A DNA stretch of 64,000 nt from CAVXUB01 sp963764805. GTDB taxonomy: Bacteria; Actinomycetota; Acidimicrobiia; Acidimicrobiales; Bog-793. The notes below the pieces were generated by a model. It did no database searches. It was given only the letters and a program-made list of their open reading frames with translations, and was not told the DNA's origin. Numbering within the stretch: position 1 is the first letter of the stretch; each line of letters starts with the position of its first letter. The position numbers and the translations under genes were made by a program. Of the stretch, positions 54,187 through 62,430 are shown piece by piece. Location of the stretch: NCBI GenBank assembly GCA_963764805.1, contig CAVXUB010000001.1:974239-1038238 (forward strand). Direction: 5' to 3'.

Positions 54187-54220
54187 GTTAAACGTCGGTT
54201 AAACGGCGCGCCCGTACAGT
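54187..54220 (+). promoter_or_regulatory. Promoter with 11-bp-spaced direct repeats (SARP-type site)
   Basis: GTTAAACG occurs at 54187-54194 and again at 54198-54205, 11 bp apart on centre, then 9 bp to a TACAGT -10 box (54215-54220), then 6 nt to GTG 54227. SARP activators bind direct repeats with 11-bp period that end about 8 bp before the -10 and replace the -35. A MalT/SARP fusion gene is 2 kb downstream. Binding is inferred. Confidence 0.55.
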
Positions 54221-54226
54221 CCCGGC

Positions 54227-54466
54227 GTGAGGTCCTTCGTCGTCCGGCTGGTCGAGTCGGCGCTCCGGACGGGCCGAATTGCCGGCCGGGTCGAGGAAGT
54301 CCACTCGGGCCGGAGTGCGGAGGTCCGCGACGCCAATGAGTTGCTCGGGTTCCTGCTCATCGCGGGGTCCTCTGAAAGGGCAACCGAGAGTGATGGGAGG
54401 AATCCATGCGGTTCGAAGTGTCACGTGGACGGAGGCTCGCTCGACGCAGCTACCGGTCAGCCCTGA
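54227..54466 (+). CDS. Small conserved-type protein, leaderless
   Basis: 79 aa. VRSFVVRLVESALRTGRIAGRVEEVHSGRSAEVRDANELLGFLL has the look of a short actinobacterial family of one beta-beta-alpha unit (xFxVRLx...GRxAGxVExVxSGxxxxVRDxxELLxFL), which normally ends soon after the last motif. The tail after residue 48 is out of pattern and overlaps the next gene by 61 nt, so the true end or a base may be wrong. GTG 54227 is set by the TACAGT box. First gene behind the 11-bp direct repeats. Confidence 0.5.
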   Translation: MRSFVVRLVESALRTGRIAGRVEEVHSGRSAEVRDANELLGFLLIAGSSERATESDGRNPCGSKCHVDGGSLDAATGQP

Positions 54467-56385
54467 CAGCAGTAGTCGCGCTGTTCATCGGAGGAGGGCT
54501 CGCCGTACCTGCGGCGGGCGCGGCAACGCTCATCGCCGGGGCGCCGACCGCACACGCCGCCGCCAGCGCTACCTGCCCGTCGGGCAGCGTCAACCTCAGT
54601 TCAGGCACATACGGCGGTGGAAACGACTCGGGAGACAACGTGTGCGTACCCTCTGGCGCGGGCGTAACCCTCGCCGGATCCGAGGACTGGAACACCCTCA
54701 CGGTCATCGGATCTCTCGTGGTCGGCGACGCCAACTCCTGCGGCACGCCGAGCTACGGCTTGACGCTCGCAAAGGGCGGAACTGTCGACTCGGGCGGCGC
54801 ACTCTCCCTATGGGCGTCGGCCAGCTGCGCCGAGGGCGGCCCGACATCTCTCATCATCTCCTCCGGGACACTGGACAACGCAGGCACACTCGCCTCCGTC
54901 CTTGTCGGGAGTTGCGGGACCCCACCCAGCCCATGCGACTACGGCGGCCAGCGCTATCTGTCGGGAAACATCACAAACACCGGCGTCCTCCGGGTGGACT
55001 GGCCGCTGACAGTCGACGGGGCGGGCACACTCAACAACGAGGGGTCGATCGACGTGGCCAGCGGCCAGAGCCTCGAGACCACGGTGTCCGGCGTCACGCT
55101 CTCCAACCAAGCCTCGGCCTCGCTGACCAATGAAGGTACGGTCAGCCTCATCGGAGGCGACACCTTCACCGAAGCCGGGACCATCACGGGCACCGCTCCG
55201 ATGCTGACAGGCGACACCCTCTTGTACACGGGAACAGGTGCCAGCGCCATCGAGGTGCTGGGTTCGACGACGCTGAGCGGCAACATCGCGTCTGGCCAGA
55301 CGCTCGAGCTCTTCGCTGCCAGCGGCTTCTGCCAGGCGCCTAACGCAGCGGTGACAGCGGCACATGGCTTCACCAACGCCGGCACCATCATCGGTGTTTG
55401 TGGGTCCTCCGTCAGCCTGGCCGTCACATCGGGCACGATCGTCAACACAGGGACCATAGGCAGCGGGTCACCGGTTGCGATGGACGTGCAGACCACCGTC
55501 AACAATGAGGGCCTACTCGAGTCCGGCTATGGACAAGACCTCACTGTCGAGGCGCTGGCCAACTACTCGAGCTCCACGAAGACGCTGAGCAAGGGCCGCT
55601 ATCTCTGCAGCGACAACGGCGAGATCGTCGTCCCCGGCATGGATATCACCACCCTCGACGCCACGGTCACCCTCAACGAGGGCTGCGAGTTGAGCGATGG
55701 CTCGAACGACTCCCTCACCAGCCTCACGCACAACGAAGGCGACCTCACCCTCGACGGCAACAGCATCAACTTCTCGGGGTCGCTCTCCAACTCCGGCACC
55801 CTCTACGTCGGCAGGTACCCGACCCTGAGAGTCGCCGGTAACTTCACCCAAACCTCGACTGGCACCCTCGCCACCGAGTTGGCCTCGTCGACGATCTACG
55901 GTCAGCTCCTCGTCAGCGGCAAAAGCAGCCTTGCGGGCACCCTGGACATCGCCAGGGACAACACTTACACGCCGGCCAAGGGCGACACCCTGCAATTGAT
56001 CACGTTCGCCTCCAAGAGCGGACGGTTCACGTCGGTGAAGAACACAGGGGCCGGGAGTGGTCTGTACTTCGTCCTGCGGTACACATCAGGAGCGGCCGAA
56101 CTGGTCGTCAGCAAGACGACGCTGAGCGCGTCGCCGAGCTCAGGGAAGCCGGGCAGCAAGACCGACCTCACCGGCGCCGGCTTCTCGCCGGGAGAAATGG
56201 TCGCCATCAGCTTCAAGGACAAGTCGGGGAAGGTCAATGCCCTCACCTCGGCAGTTGCGAATGGGTCTGGAAGCTTCAGCATCTCAGAGACGGTCCCGGC
56301 AGCCGCGGAGTCGGGAGCGGGAAGCTTCCAGGCCATCGGCCAGACGAGCGAAGTGACCCTCAAGCGCTCATTCACCGTCACCTGA
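54406..56385 (+). CDS. Secreted beta-helix-like repeat protein
   Basis: 659 aa. Signal peptide (about 15-52: YRSALTAVVALFIGGGLAVPAAGAATL). The body is Thr/Ser/Asn/Gly-rich with many short strand repeats (SGTLDNAGTLASVLVG, NITNTGVLRVDWPLTV, LTNEGTVSLIGG, FTNAGTIIGVCG), typical of right-handed beta-helix or filamentous surface proteins. Residues about 570-659 (LSASPSSGKPGSKTDLTGAGFSPGEMVAISF) are an Ig/IPT-like module. ATG 54406 with GGGAGGAATCC upstream. Several cysteines in pairs (SCGTPSYG, ASCAEGG, SCGTPPSPCDYGG). It is in the operon behind the predicted SARP site. Confidence 0.75.
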   Translation: MRFEVSRGRRLARRSYRSALTAVVALFIGGGLAVPAAGAATLIAGAPTAHAAASATCPSGSVNLSSGTYGGGNDSGDNVCVPSGAGVTLAGSEDWNTLTVIGSLVVGDANSCGTPSYGLTLAKGGTVDSGGALSLWASASCAEGGPTSLIISSGTLDNAGTLASVLVGSCGTPPSPCDYGGQRYLSGNITNTGVLRVDWPLTVDGAGTLNNEGSIDVASGQSLETTVSGVTLSNQASASLTNEGTVSLIGGDTFTEAGTITGTAPMLTGDTLLYTGTGASAIEVLGSTTLSGNIASGQTLELFAASGFCQAPNAAVTAAHGFTNAGTIIGVCGSSVSLAVTSGTIVNTGTIGSGSPVAMDVQTTVNNEGLLESGYGQDLTVEALANYSSSTKTLSKGRYLCSDNGEIVVPGMDITTLDATVTLNEGCELSDGSNDSLTSLTHNEGDLTLDGNSINFSGSLSNSGTLYVGRYPTLRVAGNFTQTSTGTLATELASSTIYGQLLVSGKSSLAGTLDIARDNTYTPAKGDTLQLITFASKSGRFTSVKNTGAGSGLYFVLRYTSGAAELVVSKTTLSASPSSGKPGSKTDLTGAGFSPGEMVAISFKDKSGKVNALTSAVANGSGSFSISETVPAAAESGAGSFQAIGQTSEVTLKRSFTVT

Positions 56386-56461
56386 GCTCGGTTCTGCTGT
56401 CGTAACTCATATGCGCCGCACCAAGGACACGCGACAGAAATCCTTGATTACATAGTGTGCG

Positions 56462-59446
56462 GTGCCAGACCGGCTGCTTGTGCGCACAAGGCTTCTCGAC
56501 CGTCTGGCGGTTCGTCGGCTGTCGGTGGTGGAGGCAGGCGGGGGCTACGGGAAGTCGGTGCTCGCCGATCAACTTCGAGTGCGGCTGGACATGCCGATGG
56601 CGCGCCTTGGCCTGCGGGCCAGACACTCCGACCCGGCATTGGTGCCAGCCGCACTCGCGCGGAGCCTGCGATCAGCCAGGCTCTCTGATCTCGCCGCCGC
56701 TACGGAGGGGCTGACCGACCTCGAAGCCGCCGTCGAGACTCTCCTCACCGTTCTGGGCTACACACCGGACCCGGTGCTCGTGGTCGTGGACGACGCCCAT
56801 TTTCTACAGGGCGCCGGCGCAGAGTTCCTCGAGAGGCTCGTCGAAGGGACCCCCGCTCCTCATCGACTGATGGTACTGGGCCGGAGCATCCCCGAAACAC
56901 TCGGAGGACCCGGCCTCGAGAGTGAGGTGAGTCGCCTCTCTCCGGAGGACCTTCGTTTCGAAGCCGAAGAAGTCGAGCAGCTCATGTCCCGGATGTTTGG
57001 CTTTGGCCTGAGCGACTCGGCGGTCGAAACCGTGGTCCGCGCCACCGGTGGCTGGCCGGCCGCGGTGGCGCTCTGGGCGAGGGCGCTTGACTCGGAGGAC
57101 GACCCCGAAGCTGCTGTCGGGCGGCTTGCGGCGCAGCGAGCAGGCCTCGGCACGCTCGTGGAGAGACTCATCGGAGCCCTCGGCCCGGAGAAAGCTGCGA
57201 TGTCGTGCCAGCTTGCTCACCTGCCGCTCCTCTCACCGGAGGCAGTGGCCGAAGTGTCCGGCATGCCCGACATGTACCGCGAAATGGAGGAGGCCGGGCT
57301 TCCGTTCGTGGAATCCCGTCCCGGCTGGTCACGCTTCGCGGATCCGGTCGCTAGACACTTGGCGGCCAAGCAACCGTTCGACCCTGCCATCGCCCGCCGA
57401 GGCGCCGAGGCGTACGAGAAGCGCGGGGAGGACTCGGCCGCAATCTCGACGCTGCTCGCCGGAGGCCTCGCCAGGGAGGCGGCCAAGCTCATTGCGGGGT
57501 TGTCGACCGAGTGCCGCGATGCCGTCGGTGGTGCCGAGATCCGGGCTGCCGTGGAACAGATACCGGATAGCGTCCTCAAGGACAGGCCTGAGGCGTGGCT
57601 TCAGGTGGCCAGGGCTTGCGATACCGACGGTCGCTGGGCCGAACGTGCACGCGCCCTCGAGCGAGCCGAGCATGCCGTTTGCAGCCAGTCTGGACACGAT
57701 CGGCAGGCTCTGCTGCGCGAGATACGCGCCGAGCGTGCTTACGACGACCTTCGCGAGGGACGACCGGATGAGGCGGGCCAGGTCGCCGAATCTGTGTTGC
57801 TGGATTCGGGGGACGGCGAACACATGGCCCGATCCAGGGCGCTCGTCTGCATCGGCCGGCTCCGGACGCTGAACGCCGGGTCCGACGAGGCTTTCGAGGC
57901 TGCGACCGATCTGTTCACGGAAGCCGCAGCCGCCGCCCGCCGAGCGGGCGACGACCACTGGACATTCGCCGTGCTCCTGCGTTCTTCTGAGGACGTCTAC
58001 CGCGAAAGGTGCATGTACAACGAGGCGTTGGCCGCCGTAGACGAGGCCCTCCGATACATCGGCACGCACACTCGCGGACGGGCATTGGCGCTGATAAGCC
58101 GTTGTGATTCGCTCATCGAACTCGGACGCACGGACGAGGCCGAAGCGAACCTCTCCGAGAGCGCCGAGTTCGGCAGTCGGCTGCACGACACAGGCCTGAT
58201 CGCCTACTCGTCATGGAGCGAGATGGAGCTGGCCGTCCAGCTGGACGACAGAAGGCGGCTCCTCGCTGCGATCGAGCGCTGCGAACAGAACAGGGGGGAC
58301 TGGTTCTCAGGTTTCTCCGGTGTCGGGTTCCTCACCGACGCAGCCGATGCATTGGACCGGGTTGGCCTGCGCGCCGCGGCGTTGCGGTACCTCGAGCAGG
58401 CGCGGCTCGCGTCGGCAGCAGGATGACCGGCAGTTCGCCATAGTGGAAGCGTCGATCGCCGCCCGGACTGGGAACCCGGAGGAAGGCGGCGAACTGGTGC
58501 GGCGGGCGCTGCAGGGCAAGGGTCTGTCCCCTCGTCGTCGCTGGCGGCTGCAGCTGCTCGAGGCCTGGGCAGCCCATCGCAGAGGCGACAAGAGGGCAGC
58601 GATGCTGGCCACCGGTGCGTTCGACGCCTGCGCCGTACTGGGTCTTCCGCAGCTACCGCTCGTCAAGGAAAGGACCATTGGATGGGAGCTCCTTCCCCTG
58701 GCGGCCGGCGCCGGATGCCTGGCGGCGCAAGCACTTCTTGAAGGCAGCGGCCAAACGTCGCTCAGGTGCCTGGGCACGCTACAGATCACCAAGGCCGGTC
58801 GGGCGCTCGTGCTGCCCCCGGGGAGGCCCACGACAGCGGTCATCGCAGTGGCAGCGGCTGGTGGGAGCCTTCACGCAGAAGAGCTCATCGAGATGCTGTG
58901 GCCCGAAGCCGACGTCGACACTGGACGAGCGAGATTGCGCAATGTGATGAGCCGGGTGAAGGCGGTGGCGGGCGACCTGCTCGAGCGCCGCGGCGACCTG
59001 GTTGCCCTCGGACCCGACGTCGAACTCGACCTGACGGAGTTCGAGAGGGAGGCGAACGAGGCGATGGCCCTCAGCGCGACCCACCCGGCGAGGGCCGCCG
59101 CCGTAGCCCGAACGGCGACAGCCCGCTACCGCGGGTCAGCCGTGCAACAAGCGCAATACGAGACATGGGCCGTCTCGGTCCGTGAGCGCCTACGCCTGCT
59201 GTACCTGGGCCTGCTCGACATTCTCGCCACGGACGCTGAGCGCAACGAAGAGATCGACGAGGCAGTTCGTCTGCTCGCCCGGGCGATCGATGTCGAGCCC
59301 TACTACGAGGACCGGTACGTCCGCGCGGCGTGCTTCTGCTGCGCTCACAGGGTCGCTCCGGCTCGGCCCGGGCGATGCGCGAACGTTGCCGGGCCTCACT
59401 CGCCGAGCTCGGCCTGGAGCCGGCCTGGCCGGGTTGGTTGCTCTGA
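56462..59446 (+). pseudogene. MalT-like ATPase fused to SARP (BTAD) regulator, two frameshifts
   Basis: Reconstructed about 994 aa. N-terminus VPDRLLVRTRLLDRLAVRRLSVVEAGGGYGKSVLADQL has the MalT/STAND Walker A; LVVVDDAHFL is Walker B, and MVLGRSIPETL the sensor. TPR-like helices fill about 290-700. After a frameshift at about 58418 (ASAAG then DDRQFAIVEASIAARTG) comes SLRCLGTLQITKAGRALVLPP, a winged-helix Trans_reg_C domain (LHAEELIEMLWPEADVDTGRARLRNVMSRVK) and a bacterial transcriptional activation domain (ELDLTEFEREANEAM, YETWAVSVRERLRLLYLGLL). A second missing base at about 59328 must be restored to read VLLLRSQGRSGSARAMRERCRASLAELGLEPAWPGWLL and the TGA at 59444. A large ATP-dependent activator, probably of the secreted-protein operon upstream. 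Confidence 0.82.
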
Positions 59447-59530
59447 CAAGTGGCACTATCGGCAAGCCGGCTACGCAGCCAGCCAGCGCCTGCCGGATCC
59501 GGCCAGCGTGGGAACGACCCTGCGAGCCGG

Positions 59531-59560
59531 TCGAGCTGGCGGGATTCGAACCCGCACCGT
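59531..59560 (-). other. tRNA 3' fragment (T arm and acceptor), possible att site
   Basis: Minus strand: GCGGG-TTCGAAT-CCCGC is a perfect T arm (59539-59555), followed by CAGCTCG and A as acceptor 3' strand and discriminator. No matching CGAGCTG 5' acceptor, D arm or anticodon arm lies beyond it. Such 3' tRNA stubs are left by integrative elements. It sits between the SARP gene and a truncated toxin gene. Confidence 0.55.
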
Positions 59561-59591
59561 GCCATTTTCTCCGTGCCTTGCGCTCGCTGGT

Positions 59592-59923
59592 TTAGATCGA
59601 GAGCGTTACTGGCGGTTGGGTCCTGGCGTCGGCGGCCAGGTCGTGCGCTCGCTCTCTGGATCGGTCACGAGCAACCGGGCCAACGTCTCCGCTTCCGACG
59701 CGGGGACGACCCGTAGCCCGGCATCCCGGTATGCGGCACTGACAGTCTCCACGGCCTGCCGGAAGGCGCCGGCGTTCCACCGGTCCGTGAACATGTCGAT
59801 GTCCTCGCTGAGGCGGTAAGTGAGCCCGTGGGCTTCGAGCGCATACCCGCCGGCGAGGGCGAAGCCGAAAACTGCGAGCTTCTCCAAGCCCAGCCGTATC
59901 AGTTGTTCCTGCAGGTTGTCCAC
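59592..59923 (-). pseudogene. Truncated AbiEii-type nucleotidyltransferase toxin gene
   Basis: GTG 59923 opens VDNLQEQLIRLGLEKLAVFGFALAGGYALEAHGLTYRLSEDIDMFTD, the AbiEii/AbiGii nucleotidyltransferase signature (GGYAL, the DxD-type SEDIDMF), then FRQAVETVSAAYRDAGLRVV and ETLARLLVTDPESER. A frame change near 59625-59635 then gives DLAADARTQPPVTLSI, and a TAA ends it at 59592. Full-length relatives are about 220 aa or more, so the C-terminal half is missing. The break lies 30 nt from the tRNA 3' stub. A small upstream gene ends 5 nt before the GTG. Confidence 0.7.
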
Positions 59924-59928
59924 CGCGG

Positions 59929-60123
59929 CTACGTGGCGCGGGACGAGTTCGGGCAGCTCGCGCTCCAGGTCGTGCGGATGCGCTCGGGCAGCCAAAGGAT
60001 GTGCCACACGGCCCGGAGCGCGGAACCGTTGACGAAACGGCAGACCTCGATGGCCGAGCTGGCCTCGCGCAGCACACGCTCGTAGACGACTCGGCGGTCG
60101 CGCTCGACAACCGCGGTCGACAA
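59929..60123 (-). CDS. Small protein upstream of AbiEii-like gene (possible antitoxin)
   Basis: 64 aa from TTG 60123: LSTAVVERDRRVVYERVLREASSAIEVCRFVNGSALRAVWHILWLPERIR, helical and charged. Small proteins with a RFVxGxxLRxxWxxLWLP pattern often precede this type of nucleotidyltransferase in actinobacteria. The stop TAG is 5 nt before the toxin GTG. Role as antitoxin is a guess from gene order; the last 15 residues may be frame-shifted. Confidence 0.4.
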   Translation of the reverse strand: MSTAVVERDRRVVYERVLREASSAIEVCRFVNGSALRAVWHILWLPERIRTTWSASCPNSSRAT

Positions 60124-60136
60124 GTCGAGAGCGAAC

Positions 60137-60142
60137 TACGGT
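60137..60142 (+). promoter_or_regulatory. -10 box before small leaderless ORF
   Basis: TACGGT with 6 nt to GTG 60149; faces the toxin operon. Confidence 0.35.
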
Positions 60143-60148
60143 ACTGAA

Positions 60149-60280
60149 GTGCAGTTCAAGTGGGTCGGACGAAACCCAGACATGTGGGAGCTCTTCCGGG
60201 GGAGATCCATCGGGCAAGGGGGGTGGCTGCCAGTGCGAGGAGTACTCAACCCCGAGAGTCTCGGTGCCGCCATTGGATGA
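60149..60280 (+). CDS. Possible 43-aa leaderless protein
   Basis: GTG 60149 to TGA 60280: VQFKWVGRNPDMWELFRGRSIGQ... ending NPESLGAAIG. Composition (Trp, Phe, Gly, few Arg/Pro runs) is protein-like, and the -10 box spacing matches other leaderless genes here. It could also be the 5' end of a broken longer gene. No family recognised. 60281-60396 shows nothing else. Confidence 0.3.
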   Translation: MQFKWVGRNPDMWELFRGRSIGQGGWLPVRGVLNPESLGAAIG

Positions 60281-60396
60281 TGGTGCCGTACGTGCTCGCC
60301 GATCCACCGGAAAAGCTCGATCGGGCGGCTCTCATCCGTCGCCCGGTCCGATCTGGGCGGCGGGGCGGAGCGCCGCGGCCGGCGAATCAGGCGAAC

Positions 60397-61288
60397 ATGC
60401 GCCACGCCGCAGCTGAGGCGGTGGTGGGTACCCCCGGCCCCCCGCTGCGCTCGATCATCCGTCGGTACCAGGGCTATCGGAGCGTGGGGACGCCCGCGCT
60501 CCACCGGGGTCTGCCTTCGGGTGGGCTCACCTTCATCATCAGTCTGGGCGAGGCCGTGGACATCTCGCGGCATGCCTGAGGCGGACCAGGCCCCGGGCCG
60601 CTTCCAGGCCTTCGTCGGCGGCCTGCACACCAGCCCCGCCTATATCCGCCACGACGGTTACCAACATGGCATTTCTATCGAGCTGACCCCTTTCGGGGCC
60701 CGGAGGGTCCTCGGGATGCCGGCCGGAGCGCTCGCCTACTCGGTGGTGGCGCTGGAGGAGCTCCTCGGTCCCGTTGTCCCTGGGCTGGTCGATCGCCTGG
60801 TCAGCACCCAGGGGTGGCGGGAGCGCTTCGCCGCGTTGGATGAGGCCCTGGTCAGCCGGCTACAGGACGGCCCCGGACCGGCGCCCGAGGTGTCCTTCGC
60901 CTGGGATCGGTTGGTCTCCACCGGCGGCGCCGTGGACGTGTCGGCCCTCGCCACCGAGGTGGGATACAGCCGGCGCCACCTGGGCGAGCTGTTCCGCCGT
61001 GAACTCGGCCTCGCCCCCAAGGCAGCGGCACGGGTGCTGCGCTTCGAGGCCTCCCGGCAGTTGGTGGCGAGGGCTGGGCGCAATGGCCTGGCCTCGGTGG
61101 CGGCCGCGGCCGGCTACTACGACCAGGCTCACATGGCCCGGGAATGGAGGGAGATGGCCGGATGTCCGCCAAGCGTCTGGATGGCCGAGGAGCTCCCATC
61201 CGTACAAGACGAGCCGGTGGCTCTCGGAGCATCATCGGGACATGAGCGTGGACAATCCCACCGTGTGGCCGGACCTGCGATGCCGTGA
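60397..61288 (+). pseudogene. AraC-family regulator, one frameshift
   Basis: Reconstructed about 297 aa. The N-terminal part in one frame is MRHAAAEAVVGTPGPPLRSIIRRYQGYRSVGTPALHRGLPSGGLTFIISLGEAVDISR, an AraC sensor-domain start. One extra C at about 60572 shifts it; the rest reads MPEADQAPGRFQAFVGGLHTSPAYI, then the double HTH (VDVSALATEVGYSRRHLGELFRRELGLAPK and LASVAAAAGYYDQAHMAREWREMAGCPPSVW). The last 47 nt overlap the VOC gene start, so the target is probably the VOC/cupin pair. Effector unknown. Confidence 0.8.
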
Positions 61289-61644
61289 CGCCAAGGGGCT
61301 GATCAAGTTCCTGACCGAGGCGTTCGGCTTCCAGGAGTGCCTGGTGGTGGAGGAGGACGGGATCATCCACCACGCGGAACTGCGCTGGCCGGGGGCCGGG
61401 GGCGTGATGCTGGGTGACGACCGGGCGGACCCGGGCGACGCCCTCAAGGATCACCTGCCCACCGGACCCGTGTCGGTTTGCGTGGTCTGTGACGACCCCG
61501 ACAGCCTCGTCGAGCGGGCCCGCGGCCCGCGGAGCCGCCTTCCTTCAGGAGCTACAGGACAAGGACTACGGCTCCCGGGACTTCGTCGCTTCGGACCCCG
61601 AGGGCAACGTGTGGTGCTTCGGCACCTACCGGGGGGCGGGAGTG
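61242..61644 (+). pseudogene. VOC (glyoxalase-fold) protein, broken by 7-nt duplication
   Basis: Starts MSVDNPTVWPDLRCRDAKGLIKFLTEAFGFQECLVV, the PhnB/YaeR-like VOC layout, and continues to SLVERARG. A perfect tandem copy of GCCCGCG (61518-61524 and 61525-61531) moves the frame; beyond it AAFLQELQDKDYGSRDFVASDPEGNVWCFGTYRG completes the fold. In the present sequence the second half runs in frame into the cupin gene without a stop; the natural stop was probably TGA overlapping ATG 61645 in the next frame. Function unknown; regulated by the overlapping AraC gene. Confidence 0.75.
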
Positions 61645-62046
61645 ATGGCTGGCGACGCCTTCGATCTGGACCGCACCTATGTACACCTCGGCCTCGGCGC
61701 CAGCGCCGTGCCCCTACCCGAGTTCCGCTGGGATCGGGAGTATCTCGACCGCTACACCGACGAGCACGCCGGCGACGGCGTCGAGGGCCGGCTGGTAATG
61801 ATCGGTGCCAGCGACAAGACCTGGACCTCATGGGAGCGCCACCCGGCGGGGGACGAGGTCGTCGTGCTGATCTCCGGGCACACCACGCTGATCCAGGAGA
61901 TCGAGGGACAAGAGCGGCGCGTAGAGCTACGAGCCGGGCAAGCCGTGATCAACCCCAAAGGCGTGTGGCACACCGCCGACGTCCACGAACCGGGCCAGGC
62001 CCTGTTCATCACGCCAGGTCAGGGCACCGAGCACCGTCCCCGCTGA
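61645..62046 (+). CDS. Cupin-domain protein
   Basis: 133 aa from ATG 61645: MAGDAFDLDRTYVHLGLGASAV, then a single cupin with WERHPAGDEVVVLISGHTTLI (motif 1, with GDE but no HxH), VELRAGQAVINPKGVWHTADV (motif 2 with His). Similar small cupins accompany VOC or AraC genes. No substrate assigned. It begins where the VOC fold ends, GTGATG, and is in frame with the second half of the VOC gene. Confidence 0.7.
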   Translation: MAGDAFDLDRTYVHLGLGASAVPLPEFRWDREYLDRYTDEHAGDGVEGRLVMIGASDKTWTSWERHPAGDEVVVLISGHTTLIQEIEGQERRVELRAGQAVINPKGVWHTADVHEPGQALFITPGQGTEHRPR

Positions 62047-62183
62047 CGGACCCGACTCAGCACTACCTCCTGACCGGCAGATTGGTGGATACCTCGAGTG
62101 TCGGGCAGGAACCGGGACAGTGTCGCCTAGGAACCGGGGCCGTGTCCCGAAAGTGTCAACCAGGTACCGGTGTCACGGTGTCA

Positions 62184-62230
62184 AGTATCAGGCGGGTCCG
62201 CACATCGAGTATCAGGCGGGTCGCACATCG
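62184..62230. repeat. Tandem 24/23-bp repeat among IS ends
   Basis: Two units beginning AGTATCAGGCGGGT (62184-62207 and 62208-62230), differing by one C. The 62047-62386 stretch has no gene; it also holds three copies of AGGAACCGGG-like words and repeated GTGTC boxes, as left by several insertion events. Confidence 0.65.
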
Positions 62231-62386
62231 GACCGGAGTGCATCGCGCTCGACAAAATACTGACACTCGGGTCCGCTCCGGGCTGCCGCCGCTGCGAGAG
62301 TCCTGCTCAGCGGCTCGGGTCCGGCTGCGGGTGGTGCACCCCCAACGGTGTGTGCGTTCAGGACATAGGAGACCGCCCCGGCTGAG

Positions 62387-62409
62387 GATGTGTCAAGACA
62401 TAGGAGACC
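62387..62409 (+). repeat. Left inverted repeat of IS481-like element
   Basis: GATGTGTCAAGACATAGG-type sequence of 23 nt that matches the right end in 20 of 23 positions. A second, weaker copy ending GACATAGGAGACC lies at 62353-62374. Confidence 0.75.
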
Positions 62410-62430
62410 ACCGAGCGAAGGAGGTCTCCT

